Notes under the pieces: generated by a model
What the model saw: only the letters and a program-made list of their open reading frames with translations
What the model was told of the DNA's origin: nothing
Databases searched by the model: none
NCBI GenBank assembly: GCA_030077755.1
Contig: JAQJZZ010000012.1
Span: forward strand, 1,426,001-1,490,000
Reading direction: 5' to 3'
DNA length: 64,000 bases
Origin: Filosporella fistucella
Taxonomy: Eukaryota; Ascomycota; Leotiomycetes; Helotiales
In this document: positions 46,403 through 58,276 of the stretch, piece after piece
Position numbering within the stretch: the first letter of the stretch is position 1
Layout: the number at the start of each line of letters is the position of its first letter
Made by a program: the position numbers and the translations under genes

Positions 46403-48696
46403 ATGTCTGAAGGAAATCCAAACCGAGACATTCGGAATCATTATTTGTTCGAGATTGCCACAGAGGTTGCCAACCGAGGTAAGTTACACAAAAATGTTGT
46501 AGATTGAGTGCTGATCAGATCAGTCGGTGGTATCTACTCCGTCATCAAATCCAAGGCCCCAGTTACAACTGCAGAATATGGCGACCGATATACTCTTATT
46601 GGACCTCTCAATAGGCAATCGGTGAGTACAAGAGTCTTAACATAGAGCTCGTTCTAACTCGTTAGGCCGCCGTTGAAGTAGAAGCCCTGGTACCCACAAA
46701 CCCAAAATTGGCTGCGACCATTGAGTCGATGGAAGCGCGAGGAATCAACATTGTCTATGGTAGATGGTTGATTGAGGGTGCTCCAAGAGTCCTACTCATT
46801 GATACAAAAAGTGCATACAGATTTTTGGATGAGTGGAAGGCAGATCTCTGGAATACCGCAGGAATCCCATCTCCACCCGGAGATGATGAGACCAATGAAG
46901 CTGTAGTATTTGGTTACCTTGTTGCATGGTTCTTGGGAGAGGTATGGCAATCGTCCAATGTTACAATTCTAGCTAACATCTCAGTTTGTCGCCCACGAAA
47001 CTACCCACGCTGTTATCGCCCATTTCCACGAATGGTTATCTGGTGTAGCTCTTCCTCTCTGCAAAAAGCGTCGAATTGATGTTACCACCATTTTCACCAC
47101 CCACGCTACCCTTCTTGGACGTTACCTCTGCGCCGGTTCAGTCGATTTCTACAATAATCTACAATACTTTGATGTTGACTCGGAGGCTGGTAAGCGTGGT
47201 ATTTACCACAGATACTGTATCGAGCGTGCTGCTACACACTCTTGTGATGTCTTCACAACTGTTTCCCACATCACGGCTTATGAATCGGAACATCTTCTCA
47301 AGCGCAAACCAGATGGTGTCCTTCCTAATGGTCTCAATGTCACCAAGTTTTCAGCTATGCACGAGTTCCAAAATTTACATCAGCAGGCAAAGGAGAAGAT
47401 TCACGATTTCGTCAGAGGACATTTCTATGGACACAACGATTTCGATCCCGAAAACACTCTCTACTTCTTCACTGCCGGTCGTTACGAATACAGAAACAAA
47501 GGTGTCGATATGTTTATCGAATCCCTGGCCCGATTGAACCACAGACTCAAGGCTGCTGGTTCGAAAATGACGGTTGTCGCATTCATTATTATGCCCGCAC
47601 AAACACATTCCCTTACAGTCGAGGCGCTGAAAGGACAAGCTGTGATTAAATCTCTTCGAGATACAGTCGATGTTATTGAGAAGGGTGTCGGAAAGAGGAT
47701 TTTCGAGAGAGCTCTCAAATGGCATGATGGGGATGTCATGCCTGATGACAAGGAAATGGTCACCAGCCAAGATAAGATACTCCTTCGCAGACGGTTATTT
47801 GCAATGAAAAGGAATGGACTTCCTCCGATTGTCACCCACAACATGACAAACGATTCAGAAGATCCAATTCTGAACCAAATCCGCCGAGTTCAACTTTTCA
47901 ACCACCCATCCGATCGTGTCAAGATTGTATTCCATCCAGAGTTTTTGAACTCTGCCAACCCGGTTCTTCCAATGGATTATGATGAGTTTGTCAGAGGTAC
48001 ACATCTTGGTGTTTTCCCATCTTATTACGAGCCATGGGGATATACACCTGCGGAGTGTACAGTTATGGGTGTTCCAAGTATTACTACCAATCTTTCAGGA
48101 TTTGGTTGCTACATGGAGGAGTTGATTGAGAATTCGACTGATTACGGAATTTACATTGTCGACCGAAGGATGAAGGGTGTCGATGACAGTGTCAACCAAC
48201 TCACATCCTACATGTTTGACTTTGCCGGCAAGTCAAGACGTCAACGTATCAACCAAAGAAACCGTACCGAGCGTCTCAGTGATCTGTTGGATTGGAAACG
48301 AATGGGAATGGAATATGTCAAGGCCAGACAATTGGCTCTCCGAAGAGCGTACCCTGCATCATTCGGTGCAGAGGATGAGGAGGATTTCATTCCAGGCATT
48401 GAGCAAAAGATTTCTAGACCATTCAGTGTACCAGGTTCACCAAGAGACCGAAGTGGTATGATGACACCTGGAGATTTTGCAAGCCTACAAGAAGGCAGGG
48501 AAGGGTTAAGTACTGAGGATTATGTTGCGTGGAAGTTGCCGTAAGTTGTATGCCATATGATGTGATAGCCAGGCTAACATTTTCCAGTGAGGAAGAAGAC
48601 CCTGATGAGTACCCATTCCCTCTCACCCTGAGAGCAAAGAGACCCACAGGTCCTACGAGTCCAGCTGAGCCAGCTATTACAAACGGAGGATCATGA
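46403..48696 (+). CDS. glycogen synthase
   Basis: Exons: 46403-46478, 46524-46621, 46666-46941, 46985-48540, 48588-48696, giving 704 aa, the usual length for fungal GSY proteins. It transfers glucose from UDP-glucose to glycogen in the cytosol (family GT3). The N-terminal glycine motif is [13 protein letters not shown]. Further blocks are [57 protein letters not shown] and GFGCYMEE. The Arg-rich segment [19 protein letters not shown] corresponds to the glucose-6-phosphate sensing helix. Near the end, [18 protein letters not shown] keeps the spaced Ser/Ser/Thr sites that are phosphorylated in yeast Gsy2. The introns are 43-47 bp. Regulation by G6P and phosphorylation is expected from the family. 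Confidence 0.97.
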
Positions 48697-49963
48697 TAGA
48701 TTGCATTTATTAGGAGCATGGAATCGGTGAAATGGATGGGAATGGATAGATGGAGGATGAAGGAACAGAATGAGGGTGGGCGCGGATAACTAATCATGTA
48801 CCAAGATGTCCCTTTTCTCGTTATGCTTGTTAGTCATTGCTCGCGTTGCATTATATATTCTGCCGTGTATTTTGGTGCTTTGTGTTTCTGTCAGCCTTTA
48901 CGTTGATACTGCGTTGTCCCTGTTGCTATATTGCCAATATCGAAGAGCTCTCTTTGCTCTCTGCGCTTATTTTTTTCTTTCTAATTATTAGTACTGCTAT
49001 TACTGCGCCAGGCTGTACTCCAGTCAATCGATTTCCTTGCTTTTGTCAGTGATCCGAGTTTCGTTGTATTTAAATATCCAATTGCTTATATGGTGGATGG
49101 ATGGATGAACGAAGGGAGATGAGTGAGAGGGATGGTGTAAATAAGCTTAAGCTAAAATAAAAAGTTGAAAATTGAAATCAGATATTGGATTGGATTGGGA
49201 GAAAAGGATCTGCTGTGAGATGTTCAATGTAAATCGAAGTGGGAAAACTCTTTATCTATGTGGGTCATGTCAAGGTGAGAATCGGATTTTATCTTGCTGC
49301 TAAAGCAAGGGGCAGGCTAGAGTTCGAGCAATGGAAAGATGTTGAGGTTGTAAATTGTACAGAGAGATAAAAGGAATTGGGTCAGTGACAAGGCTCCGGT
49401 AAGGAGAAAGCAGGAAATCGATACTGTAACTACTTCAGATGTACTGGTATTGTATATCGGGAAGAGGTCGTAAATGGAAGGACAACAGAGAATATATAAA
49501 GCGTAGTGCAAAATCACAGAGAAATTAGGCAACTAAAGTGCTTTCTTTGATTCGTGTGGATTTAGATTTATAGATCCTGTTAGGCGCTGAGGGGTACGAA
49601 GTGGTAAAGTCTGCATAGCTTAATATATAGAGCCAAAGCATCAATACCACTTAGATACTTTAAGCTTTTCTGAAGGCACGAAGATACTTTCTCAAATTTA
49701 ACAACAGGAAGCTTTTTGTCTTCGGGGAATTGTCGATTGCGGGGTAAATTACAGGGGCCTCTAATGCCTAAAAATGCAAATGCCCAAAGCCTCAAACCGC
49801 GTCAGCAGCTTCACGTCAAATGAGGAGGGCGATGATTTCCTCGACTTTGAGTTGTGATCCGTGTCCGTTTTTTGGTACAGAAGCTCGATTGAAGACATTC
49901 ATTCTGCATCGTGATCTTTAACCAGTTTGTTGACATATGTTTGGAATCTGCGGTGCTTTTGCA
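48697..49963. other. intergenic region
   Basis: 3' flank of glycogen synthase and promoter of the Zn2Cys6 gene. Short hydrophobic ORFs near 48806-49052 are Cys/Phe/Leu-rich and lack any motif. No gene was recognised. Confidence 0.45.
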
Positions 49964-51432
49964 ATGGCAGCAACAGCCAAACCAGCGAGGTCGAGGGGAG
50001 GCTGCCGCACTTGCAAGTCAGTAGCTTTTACTATCAAGAGGGAGACAATCAGCTAACATTCTGCAGAATCAGACGCATCAAATGCGACGAACAGAAACCG
50101 TCCTGTCGCCGCTGCCAGTCCACCGGCCGCCAATGCGATGGCTACAACCCCGAACCAAACCTCTCAAACTCATCCGAGTCTACAACACTATCTCGAGCAT
50201 TAATATCCACAAGAAGCGAGAGGGACAATCGAGGCTTCGATTACTTCCAGTATAACGTCGTCGAGGGCATGACGACACATAGCCATAATCCAGATTTCTG
50301 GACGTATCTCGTCCCGCAATTAAGTGAAGCATCACCAGCTGTTCTACGTGCTGTGCTAAGCCTAAGTGCTCTGCATGAGCATTCGTATAATACGAGCGAG
50401 ACACAGCGTATATCAAATGACAACGTCGTGTTCTTACGACAATACAATAAATCTATCCGCCATCTCTGCGCGCGGCAATGCGAACAACCTATTCAAATCA
50501 CACTGACGTGTTGTATCATTTACATCTGTCTGGAAAATATACGTGGCAACTACGATACAGCGCTGAACCATCTGAAATCTGGCTTGTATATCTTACAGGA
50601 TTGGCAATCTAGGACAGTGGAATCGGGCCCGGAAGAGAAGGCTAGAGATATCATCGCTGCTATCTTTTATAAACTTGATATTCAGGCGACGACGTTTTTG
50701 GACAATAGACAGCCGCTGATGCCGAGGATGAGCGTTGCTGCTATGATATCAGAGCCGGCTACTGAGCAGAAGCGACCTGAATTTGAGGATATAAATGAGG
50801 CTCAGAGGATATTGGAGAAAATTATCATGAGGTTGTTTTACGTTCTTACGATGAATTCTGCGCCTGGGGGTCCGTCTTGGTCACCGAGAAATGATTATTT
50901 GCCGGCAAGGAAACATTTGTTGGTTGGGATGAAGAGGCAATTTCTGAGTTGGAAGGAGTCCTTCGATATGTTTCTCCTGCGAGAAAGTGGGAGTTTTCAG
51001 AGTAAGGACCTACGATTGAGTCTTCTCGTGGGATTGAACTACCGTACTTCACTTCTCATGCTGGAGATACGAATCGGGGAGGACTATCAAGGGAAATACA
51101 TCGGTCCTTCAAACGATGAAAGCTTCGCCCAGATCTTCGACATTTGTCGGACTCTGATCAAAGCTTCGACTGCGACCAAACCGACATTTACAGCAGATCT
51201 CGGAGTAATCGCTCATTTATACTTTGCAGCCATGACTGCTCCAAGCAGATCCACCCGCCAAGAAGCAATTGATCTCCTGCGTCAAATCAACTGGAAAGAA
51301 GGCTTCTGGCACGCCGAGACCGTGGCCCAAATCGCCGAGAAAGAAATGCAGAAGTCTAAATCCGAAAAGCAAGGAGCCGTTACCGCCGGTATCCCAGCCC
51401 TAGCTAAATATCATTGCGTGGCCGCCTGTTAA
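49964..51432 (+). CDS. Zn2Cys6 transcription factor
   Basis: Two exons, 49964-50016 and 50067-51432, give 472 aa. The 50-bp intron falls inside the zinc cluster (after CRTCK) and has a GCTAAC branch. Reading straight through from an earlier ATG at 49927 destroys the first half of the cluster. The motif CRTCKIRRIKCDEQ..CRRCQSTGRQC at ~14-41 fits CX2CX6CX6CX2CX6C, which binds two zinc ions and DNA. The remainder (LSEASPAVLRAVLSLSALHE, YDTALNHLKSGLYIL) matches the fungal-specific regulator middle region. It lies 550 bp upstream of, and on the same strand as, the hydroxylase-fusion gene, so control of that gene is possible but unproven. Confidence 0.92.
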
Positions 51433-51983
51433 GTTAATTCTGCATCTGCAGCAAAGATTCGTAGCCTCGCTGCTTCAGGTACCCCATTACGGGAGTACGA
51501 AGTACGATGACATTTCAGGGATGACCCGTCCTTAAAATAACCTCAGAAACAGAGTTCAGCCCCTCTAATGAGGTGTCTCCATCTCACCCGATATATCCGG
51601 ACGAACCGACCAATCCGATCCTTCATTCGAATGACAAACATGTAGCATCCTAGAAATACCTTCTGAAAGCTGTCATGCCAACCAAGCTTTGAAAGGATTG
51701 TGGCTCATCGTATTGGCATACGGCTGCTACGCGAGATTACCTCAGCGAAAAGGGGCAGTTTTTTGGGGTTTACACGTGATGTAGGGCTTTGCTGATGCTT
51801 GAACGGTCGTTATTGTTTCCGATTATACGACAATGGGAAAGAGACGTACGAGGCTTCGGGGCGAAGCTTTTTGGCTGATTGCTTGTGTTGGGAGATGAGC
51901 TTTGGCATAAAGTCAATTGGGATGGCAATTTTTTTGCTTTGGTTGGCATTCTGCTTTGGGCTCTTGGTTGCTTCTAGACGTTT
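51433..51983. promoter_or_regulatory. region between regulator and hydroxylase genes
   Basis: This 551-bp stretch must hold the 3' end of the regulator gene and the promoter of the next gene. No Zn2Cys6 site (CGG inverted pair) was clearly recognised. A short open stretch at 51799-51987 is probably chance. Confidence 0.4.
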
Positions 51984-53658
51984 ATGAAGGCATTTGAAAC
52001 GTCGATTTTAAGACGAAAATTTGGTAGAGATAAGAAGATGACCACAGCCAAGGCTCTTCTGTTGCTTGATGCTCTAGTGGGAGGGTCACAGAGACATGTG
52101 TTCACTGGGTACGGTGGAACAGACGGCTTGAACGGATCAACTTTGAATAGCTTGATAAGTTTTGAAGGTAGTCCAGACAAGGTAAGTTTGGTATTTGATA
52201 CTGGCTCCAGATGAATGAAGACTGACTTATTTGCAGAGCTACGACTCTCCTCTAAACGGATCAAGGACGCATCTGTCCTACCTACAAACGGCCACATCGA
52301 CATGTATAGCAGCACCAGCAAGCTCTTATCAATATCCCAGTGAATGGGCGTGTCCGAAAGATTATTTATACATCTACGTTGATGAAATCATTATTTATAT
52401 CCCTGCCAGTCCGATATCTGTGTCACAACAGCCCTCAAGGTTCGGCAGTGCACATGTGCAATATGAACCCGACCAGCGATCAAGACTTCTTGACCTACTC
52501 TACCACATATTCGCATTCTCCACATCCTACATCTTCAAAGCCCTCACTAACTCGCCACCGCATGTCATACTCCTCTCAACCCTCTACCTCTACTTCACCG
52601 GCTCCTTCTTCTTCGACATCGGCCACTACACCCTCCACAAATTCTCCAAGTCCAAATCCAGGATCCTTCGAAACATAGGCTACCTACACGAAGTACACCA
52701 TCTATATTTCAACCGCCGTTTGAAATTCAACGAGCGCTATCACTGGCAGAATCTCTTCTTCGAGTTGCCGCTCGAGCTCTCCTGCCAATTAGTAGGTTCA
52801 TATCTCGGCTACCTCATCGCTTGGTACTTCAATCTCACTACTCCTAATCTTCTATCAAAGGAGATCCTCAACCTAGTCCTGGTATTTGAAATCGTTCGGG
52901 TAGTTGTGGTAGCTATTCTCGATGGGAGGGATTCAAATCATCAGACGTACGACACAGTTGTTCCTAAAGATCCAAATTCTCTCATTGTGGGACCACAATA
53001 TCATGCTTTACATCACATCAATCCGTCGTCTTATATTAGTGCTTCATTCCGGGTTTTCGATTGGATTTGTGGGAGTTCTTATTCGTTGCGCTCGAGGAGG
53101 GTAGCTATGACTGGTTCGAGAGCCGGAGTGGGCAGTACATTAAAGAGGGAGTTAGAGGCGGAGCGGGTGTCGTGCATTCATGAGTTCGATTTGTCTGATG
53201 GAAAAATGGACGGAATTATCAATATTCTGGCGAATACGGATATATTGGTCATCGCGCATAACCCTGAAGATATTGTCGGGAGTGGAAATGGGAATGGAAC
53301 GACCTCGTCAACAAAACAGCTCATCGAACTCTTCAAAGAACACTATAAGTCCCGTCGGGGCCACCTATTGCTGCCAGAAGTATGGTACATCTCTAGCCAA
53401 CCAGACCTTTCCCATTCGCCAAACTTCACAAACCACGCAAGGAAATACTACGATGATGAAGATATTCTCTACAGACATATCGTCACCTCCCCTTCCTCTC
53501 ACTCAGCTCTCGGGTCCGAACATGGAAGCCCAGAACAAACGGTGCGAGTGGCAATGTGGTGGATGAGAAGGGGTGCGAGATATGTTCCTGCATCTTGTAG
53601 TTGGGTTGCATTTTTGGGGTATTTTAAGTTTTTGTTCTGGGTCAGGAAGGCTAAGTGA
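51984..53658 (+). CDS. fatty-acid-hydroxylase/Rossmann fusion (CER1-like)
   Basis: Exons 51984-52181 and 52237-53658 give 539 aa. Histidine boxes of the integral-membrane fatty acid hydroxylase/sterol desaturase superfamily are HYTLH (196-200), HEVHH (217-221) and HALHH (322-326); they hold a di-iron centre. Hydrophobic segments suit an ER membrane protein (VILLSTLYLYFTGSFFF, FEIVRVVVVAIL). From ~355 a Rossmann-like part begins (VAMTGSRAGVGSTLKREL) and continues with ILANTDILVIAH. This arrangement resembles proteins annotated as bifunctional sterol desaturase/short-chain dehydrogenase and, more loosely, plant CER1 wax enzymes. The substrate is unknown. The first exon has no clear signal anchor, so its start is the least certain part; an internal ATG 18 codons on is possible. 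Confidence 0.82.
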
Positions 53659-54609
53659 TGTTGACGTTGAGGTTTATGGATTTATGATTGTATGATTCAT
53701 TTCTTCGATTTCGGTGTTTTTGTTGTATACCATTTACTCTAGACTTATATCGTATTTCATCTATTGTTCTTGTTTGTTTAGGCTGGCCAATTACTTGCAT
53801 ACAGTCCTAGTGCACCAGTGCTCTTCGTCCTCTATCCCATCCTGAACTCTACGATCGGCGTTATAAGACTGCATATTCTATATGGTGAAGCCGAGCCGAA
53901 GCATGGCCAGGAACAAATATGTCATTTGAAGTCCTATTTGCAATGAGAATCACAGATACCTCAAGCATCCTTCAATCTTTTACGGCTCTATTGTGACATT
54001 TGGACTGAAAGCATAACACATCATGGCGTTCTTTCAAAAATTGTCTCTTTCTCAATCACAAATACGTCCCGCTTCAGGTATTCCCTCCTTAAACTGTCTC
54101 TCTACCGCACCACGATGTTTCTCCAATCACCGGATATCAATCCTCTCATCCTTGAGCAAGAGAGTTCTTGCCCATTCAGACCTAGCGTGGGATAGATCAT
54201 CGCGATAAGAGCTTAAGTCCCACTCCTCATAGCAAACTTCCTATTTCGTCCTAGCTTTTCCTTCCCTCCCCGGCCTACATCACGAACCTGCGTCAGAACC
54301 CGGTATATTCTGCATCTGGCTCAAGCTTTAGATTATGGGCCAATTGAAATGTGAACCTTTGCAGTCAGGTTCTGCGTTTGTAATGCAGATTCGGTGGCTC
54401 TACATTCTTATCGTTCGCTGTGTGCGCGACATGGACTGGGGTTCCAGAGGAGGGAAAGCTTGTTCTCAATTAAGCATGTCGAATGTTTCTATGTACCAAG
54501 GTACTGAGTACAAAAAGACAAGGACCCCACGGTCTTGGGAAAAGCTTGGAAAGCTTGTTCGCAGTGTTCCAACGGTTTGCTTAGAGCCTCACTGAGAGAC
54601 TTCTCCAAA
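53659..54609. other. intergenic region
   Basis: 3' flank of the hydroxylase fusion and upstream region of the sedolisin gene. Short ORFs at 54023-54208 and 54335-54595 have no motif. Nothing else was seen. Confidence 0.45.
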
Positions 54610-56805
54610 ATGCACCCCTCAATCACGATTGCGGTGGCATTTTTGACTGCGTTCTGCAATGCGATTCCAACTCCTGAAACTCACTCACTTCATGAGAAAC
54701 GCACTTCCATTCCTCGGTTGTGGAGTCGAGGGGAGAGAGTGGAAAGAGAAGCTATTTTACCGATTCGTATTGGATTGATGCAGAATAATCTTGAAGATGG
54801 GTACGAGTACTTGATGGATGTGTAAGTGTCTATATCTCTCTTCTGTATTCTTGTTAGGTCGATAAATCTCTCTTTATATCCAAAAACTGCAATCAGCTAA
54901 ATAAGTATAGTTCTCACCCTGAGTCACCCAATTTTGGCCAACATTGGACTACTGAAAAAGTCCACGATACCTTTGCTCCATCCGAAGAGACGGTACAGCT
55001 TGTTCGCGCATGGCTAGTGGAATTTGGAGTAGATGAGAGCTCTATCGTTCATTCTGAAAATAAAGGGTGGCTTGCATTTGACATTCCTGCTTGGCAAGCT
55101 GAGGATATCTTTCACACCGAGTATTATGAGCACGTGCACTCAAGTTCCGGTGCAGTGAAGGTCGGAAGTGACGAGTGAGTACTCATTAAATGGGAAATCG
55201 TATTGTGCTCACCCACATTGCAGATACTATCTCCCACATCATATCCGAGAGCATATCGATTACATCTCACCTGGTGTCAAGTTCTCAGCGGCATTGAAAA
55301 GAAGAACAGTTAAAAGATCTACTAGTTCTCGACATCATCCTAAGCCAGGTCCATTCAAGAAACATCCTCCAAAGAACAATCAGCCATGGCATATGTCTCC
55401 CGGAGAAGAGCTGTTACCAGCAGACCTCCAAGGTTGCGGACAAAATATCACGCCTATATGTATCAAAGCACTTTATAACATCCCAGATGCACATCTTAAA
55501 GATAATGTCAATGCTTTAGGACTGTTCGAAAGCGGAGATGTTTACTCACAAGAGGATCTGAATTCCTTTTTTGCGAAATTTTCCCCTCAGGTCCCACAAG
55601 GAACACATCCCCTTCTTGATTCCATTGATGGGGGGCAAGCTCCTGTTCCGCCGGGAAGTGAATTCAATACAGGGGAATCAGATATCGATATGGACATAGC
55701 TTATTCCCTTATTTACGCAAGTTCCACCTAGCATATGACCCCGATGAAGGTAGCTAACAGCTGTCAGCCTCAAACGGTAACCTTATACCAAGTCGACGAC
55801 AACATATCCGCTTTCCAAGACGGCGGTTTCAACACCTTCTTAGACGCCCTAGACGGGTCATACTGCACCTACACAGCCTACAATATCGCCGGCAACACTC
55901 CAGGTATTGACCCCACTTATCCCTCCCCTCTGGAAGGCGGCTACAAAGGACCTCTACAATGCGGCTCTTTCACACCCGCAAGAGTAATCAGTGTCTCGTA
56001 CGGCGTATCCGAGATCGATGCTCCTGTGAACTATACAAAGCGTCAATGTAACGAATTCTTGAAACTAGGATTACAAGGTCATACCTTCATCTGGGCATCT
56101 GGCGATTATGGCGTTGCCTCCTTCCCAGGTGATGATTCCGATTCGGGATGTCTAGGCGACGATGAGACGGTCTATAATCCCTCTTTTCCTACTTGTCCTT
56201 ATGTTACCAATGTAGGCGCTACTCGACTGTATTCCAATCAAACTGTCCATGATCCCGAATCAGCACTTCAAGCTAATCTCGGTCCTGGCGCCGAACTCTT
56301 CGCCTCAGCTGGTGGATTCGCAAACTATTTCCCCGCACCGGGTTATCAGAAGAGTGCACTGTCTCATTACTTCGCACATCATGATCCAGGTCTCCCATAC
56401 TATTCCATTTCAGCAGATACAGACATCTCAGCCATAGGCTCCAGGAAAGGAATCTACAACCGTCTCGGGCGCGGCTTCCCAGATGTGTCAGCCAATGGGG
56501 CAGAATTCCAAGCGTATAATAATGGGAGTATATACCATTTCTACGGTACCAGCTTAGCGGCTCCTATTTGGGGTAGTATCATGACATTGATTAACGAGGA
56601 GAGAACAGCTGTAGGCAAGGGACCAGTTGGGTTTATCAATCCGACATTGTATGCTAATCCGGGAGTGTTCAATGATATCAAGAATGGAAGTAATCCTGGG
56701 TGTGGAAGTAAGGGGTTTGAGGCTGTAGAGGGGTGGGATCCGGTAACGGGGTTGGGAACGCCTAAGTACCCGAAACTTTTGGAGTTGTTTTTGAGATTTC
56801 CTTGA
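54610..56805 (+). CDS. secreted sedolisin (tripeptidyl-peptidase type)
   Basis: Acidic serine-carboxyl peptidase (family S53), normally secreted to degrade protein outside the cell. Exons: 54610-54821, 54911-55174, 55224-55716, 55768-56805, giving 668 aa. A signal peptide (MHPSITIAVAFLTAFCNAIP) leads into a propeptide (SHPESPNFGQHW, PSEETVQLVRAWL). Catalytic Glu 310 and Asp 314 lie in GESDIDMD. The oxyanion Asp ~436 is in ASGDYG, and the nucleophile Ser ~585 is in GTSLAAPIWG. The C-terminal NDIKNGSNPGC ... GWDPVTGLGTP section forms the calcium site. The third intron (55717-55767) starts with GC rather than GT; without removing it the frame meets a TAG stop at 55729. Its removal restores IYPQTVTLYQ, standard for the family. 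Confidence 0.92.
55717..55767 (+). other. GC-AG intron in sedolisin gene
   Basis: The donor is TAC|GCAAGT, the branch is GCTAAC and the acceptor is CTGTCAG, for a 51-bp intron. The rest of the donor is an excellent match to consensus, which is typical of functional GC-AG introns. An in-frame TAG lies inside. Confidence 0.8.
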
Positions 56806-57106
56806 TTGAAATTTGAGGTTAGGATTAGATGGAGAAGATAGCCTTGGCTGAGAATTTGTTGGTGGACTTTCTTAACCTACTGGTTGTTTCATTGCGAATT
56901 CATGCAAGCAATGGCAACAATGTAGCATCCGAAGATTTTGATTTGATTGGACGTACAATCAATGGTACCATTTTATTGAATACAACTATATTTTTCCAAT
57001 ACATTCTGATCTTTTTTACTGACGGAACCCAAGGACTAGTTTGAAAGCAATCCAGCCTTCCCTAAACAGACCATTGTCTGGAACCCCAGCCCAACCTAGT
57101 CCCCCT
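56806..57106. other. short convergent intergenic region
   Basis: About 300 bp between the sedolisin 3' end and the 3' end of the MYND gene. Probably both 3' UTRs. Nothing else was seen. Confidence 0.4.
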
Positions 57107-58276
57107 TCATCTCAAAGATGGCTCGAATCCCACCATGAATATTCCATGTCTCAACAGCTCATTTCGAAATAAACCCACAAATTTCTCATAACCGACCCAG
57201 TTCAAAGTCGTCGCAACCAGCTCCCTCTTCACTTTCGCACTCTTGCCCGCATTTCTCTGAAACAAAACCATAATTACACGCTGTATGAAGCATACCAAAG
57301 GTTGCAATTGAGCACAAGTAAGATATAGCCCATCTCTTCTTAGGACAATGACGCTGCCGACATCAGGCTGCGATTTCTGAGGCACGAATCCCCAGCCTGG
57401 TTTTTCTGGATCCACGGTCAGATTCAGAAAGGAGGTTGCTTGGTTGTCCAGTCGATCACGGGTATTTCTCATGCCGTCTCCTCGATTTGGATCCCTGCAC
57501 ATGATGAGAGGAAGGCCCATGATTCTGGAGAATTCCAAAGGTATAGATTTCCAGATAGGACGACTTGCCTCAACGGGTATCTGGGCATGCTGTGGTTTCT
57601 GAGCAGCGGGTGAAACCTGTCCGTCGCATCGGACGAGTACTCCCATCGTCTGGGGTTTTCTCTGTTGTCTCTGGATGGGGTAGCTCATCAAATAATCGAT
57701 GACTGTTCTCAGGTCCTCAACTTTAACATCTTCTTACTGATCGTCTGGTGCCACATCATTGCCTCCCCTTTCTTCACTGTTTCTACAACTTCCACTTCCC
57801 ACCGGACGCGGTCCTATTGCAGATTGATTTTGCTCACCACCATGACCTTTCCTTCTCACAACCATTAAATCACCACGCCATAGGGCAGGTAATTCCCAGT
57901 TTGTCAAAGTCAGAGCTGCGATATTGGGTTTTCCCACATTCAACATAGACTCTCTTGTATGCAAATTAAGTGTGTGATCCAGCTCATACCCCCTAACCTC
58001 GTTCTTGATGATGAAATATCTCCTCGCCCTCATATATTTCGTACCTAGCTCAAGGTTTGGGTTTGACAACCAGGAGAAGATGGGTTCTGAAGAATTTTCT
58101 GGTAAGTCCATAATCATTACTGGTCTGACAGTTCGTGCGAATTCGCGGCAGAGAATCTCGTGGACTGGTCAGTCGATTCTCTGGCATGCAGTACAGCAGT
58201 AGAATGTTGATTCGCATGTTGAACATGCGCTCGTTCCTTCCGTTTTGTGGCAGATGATGCAGTAATTGGAGGCCAT
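57107..58276 (-). pseudogene. MYND-finger gene with two in-frame stops
   Basis: One continuous minus-strand frame runs 58276-57107 but is broken by TGA at 58171-58169 and TAA at 57736-57734. The first section has MYND-finger cysteines (CIICHKTEG, CSTCE, CCTACQRID). The TGA sits exactly where MYND fingers usually have Trp before xxHxxxC (here PVHEILC follows). The second section continues the family (YELDHTLNL, NIAALTLTNWELPALWRGDLMV). After TAA come LRTVIDYLMSY, then MGVLVRCDGQ and FLNLTVDPEKPGWGF, which I recall from a MYND family common in Helotiales. No intron with GT..AG ends in the right phase removes either stop. It is most simply a decayed copy. Sequencing error, stop readthrough or RNA editing of the TGA are alternatives. 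Confidence 0.72.

Noticed and set aside
49927..50060. Uninterrupted reading from ATG 49927 into the Zn2Cys6 gene
   Set aside because: It loses the first Cys pair of the zinc cluster; splicing at 50017-50066 restores the perfect motif.
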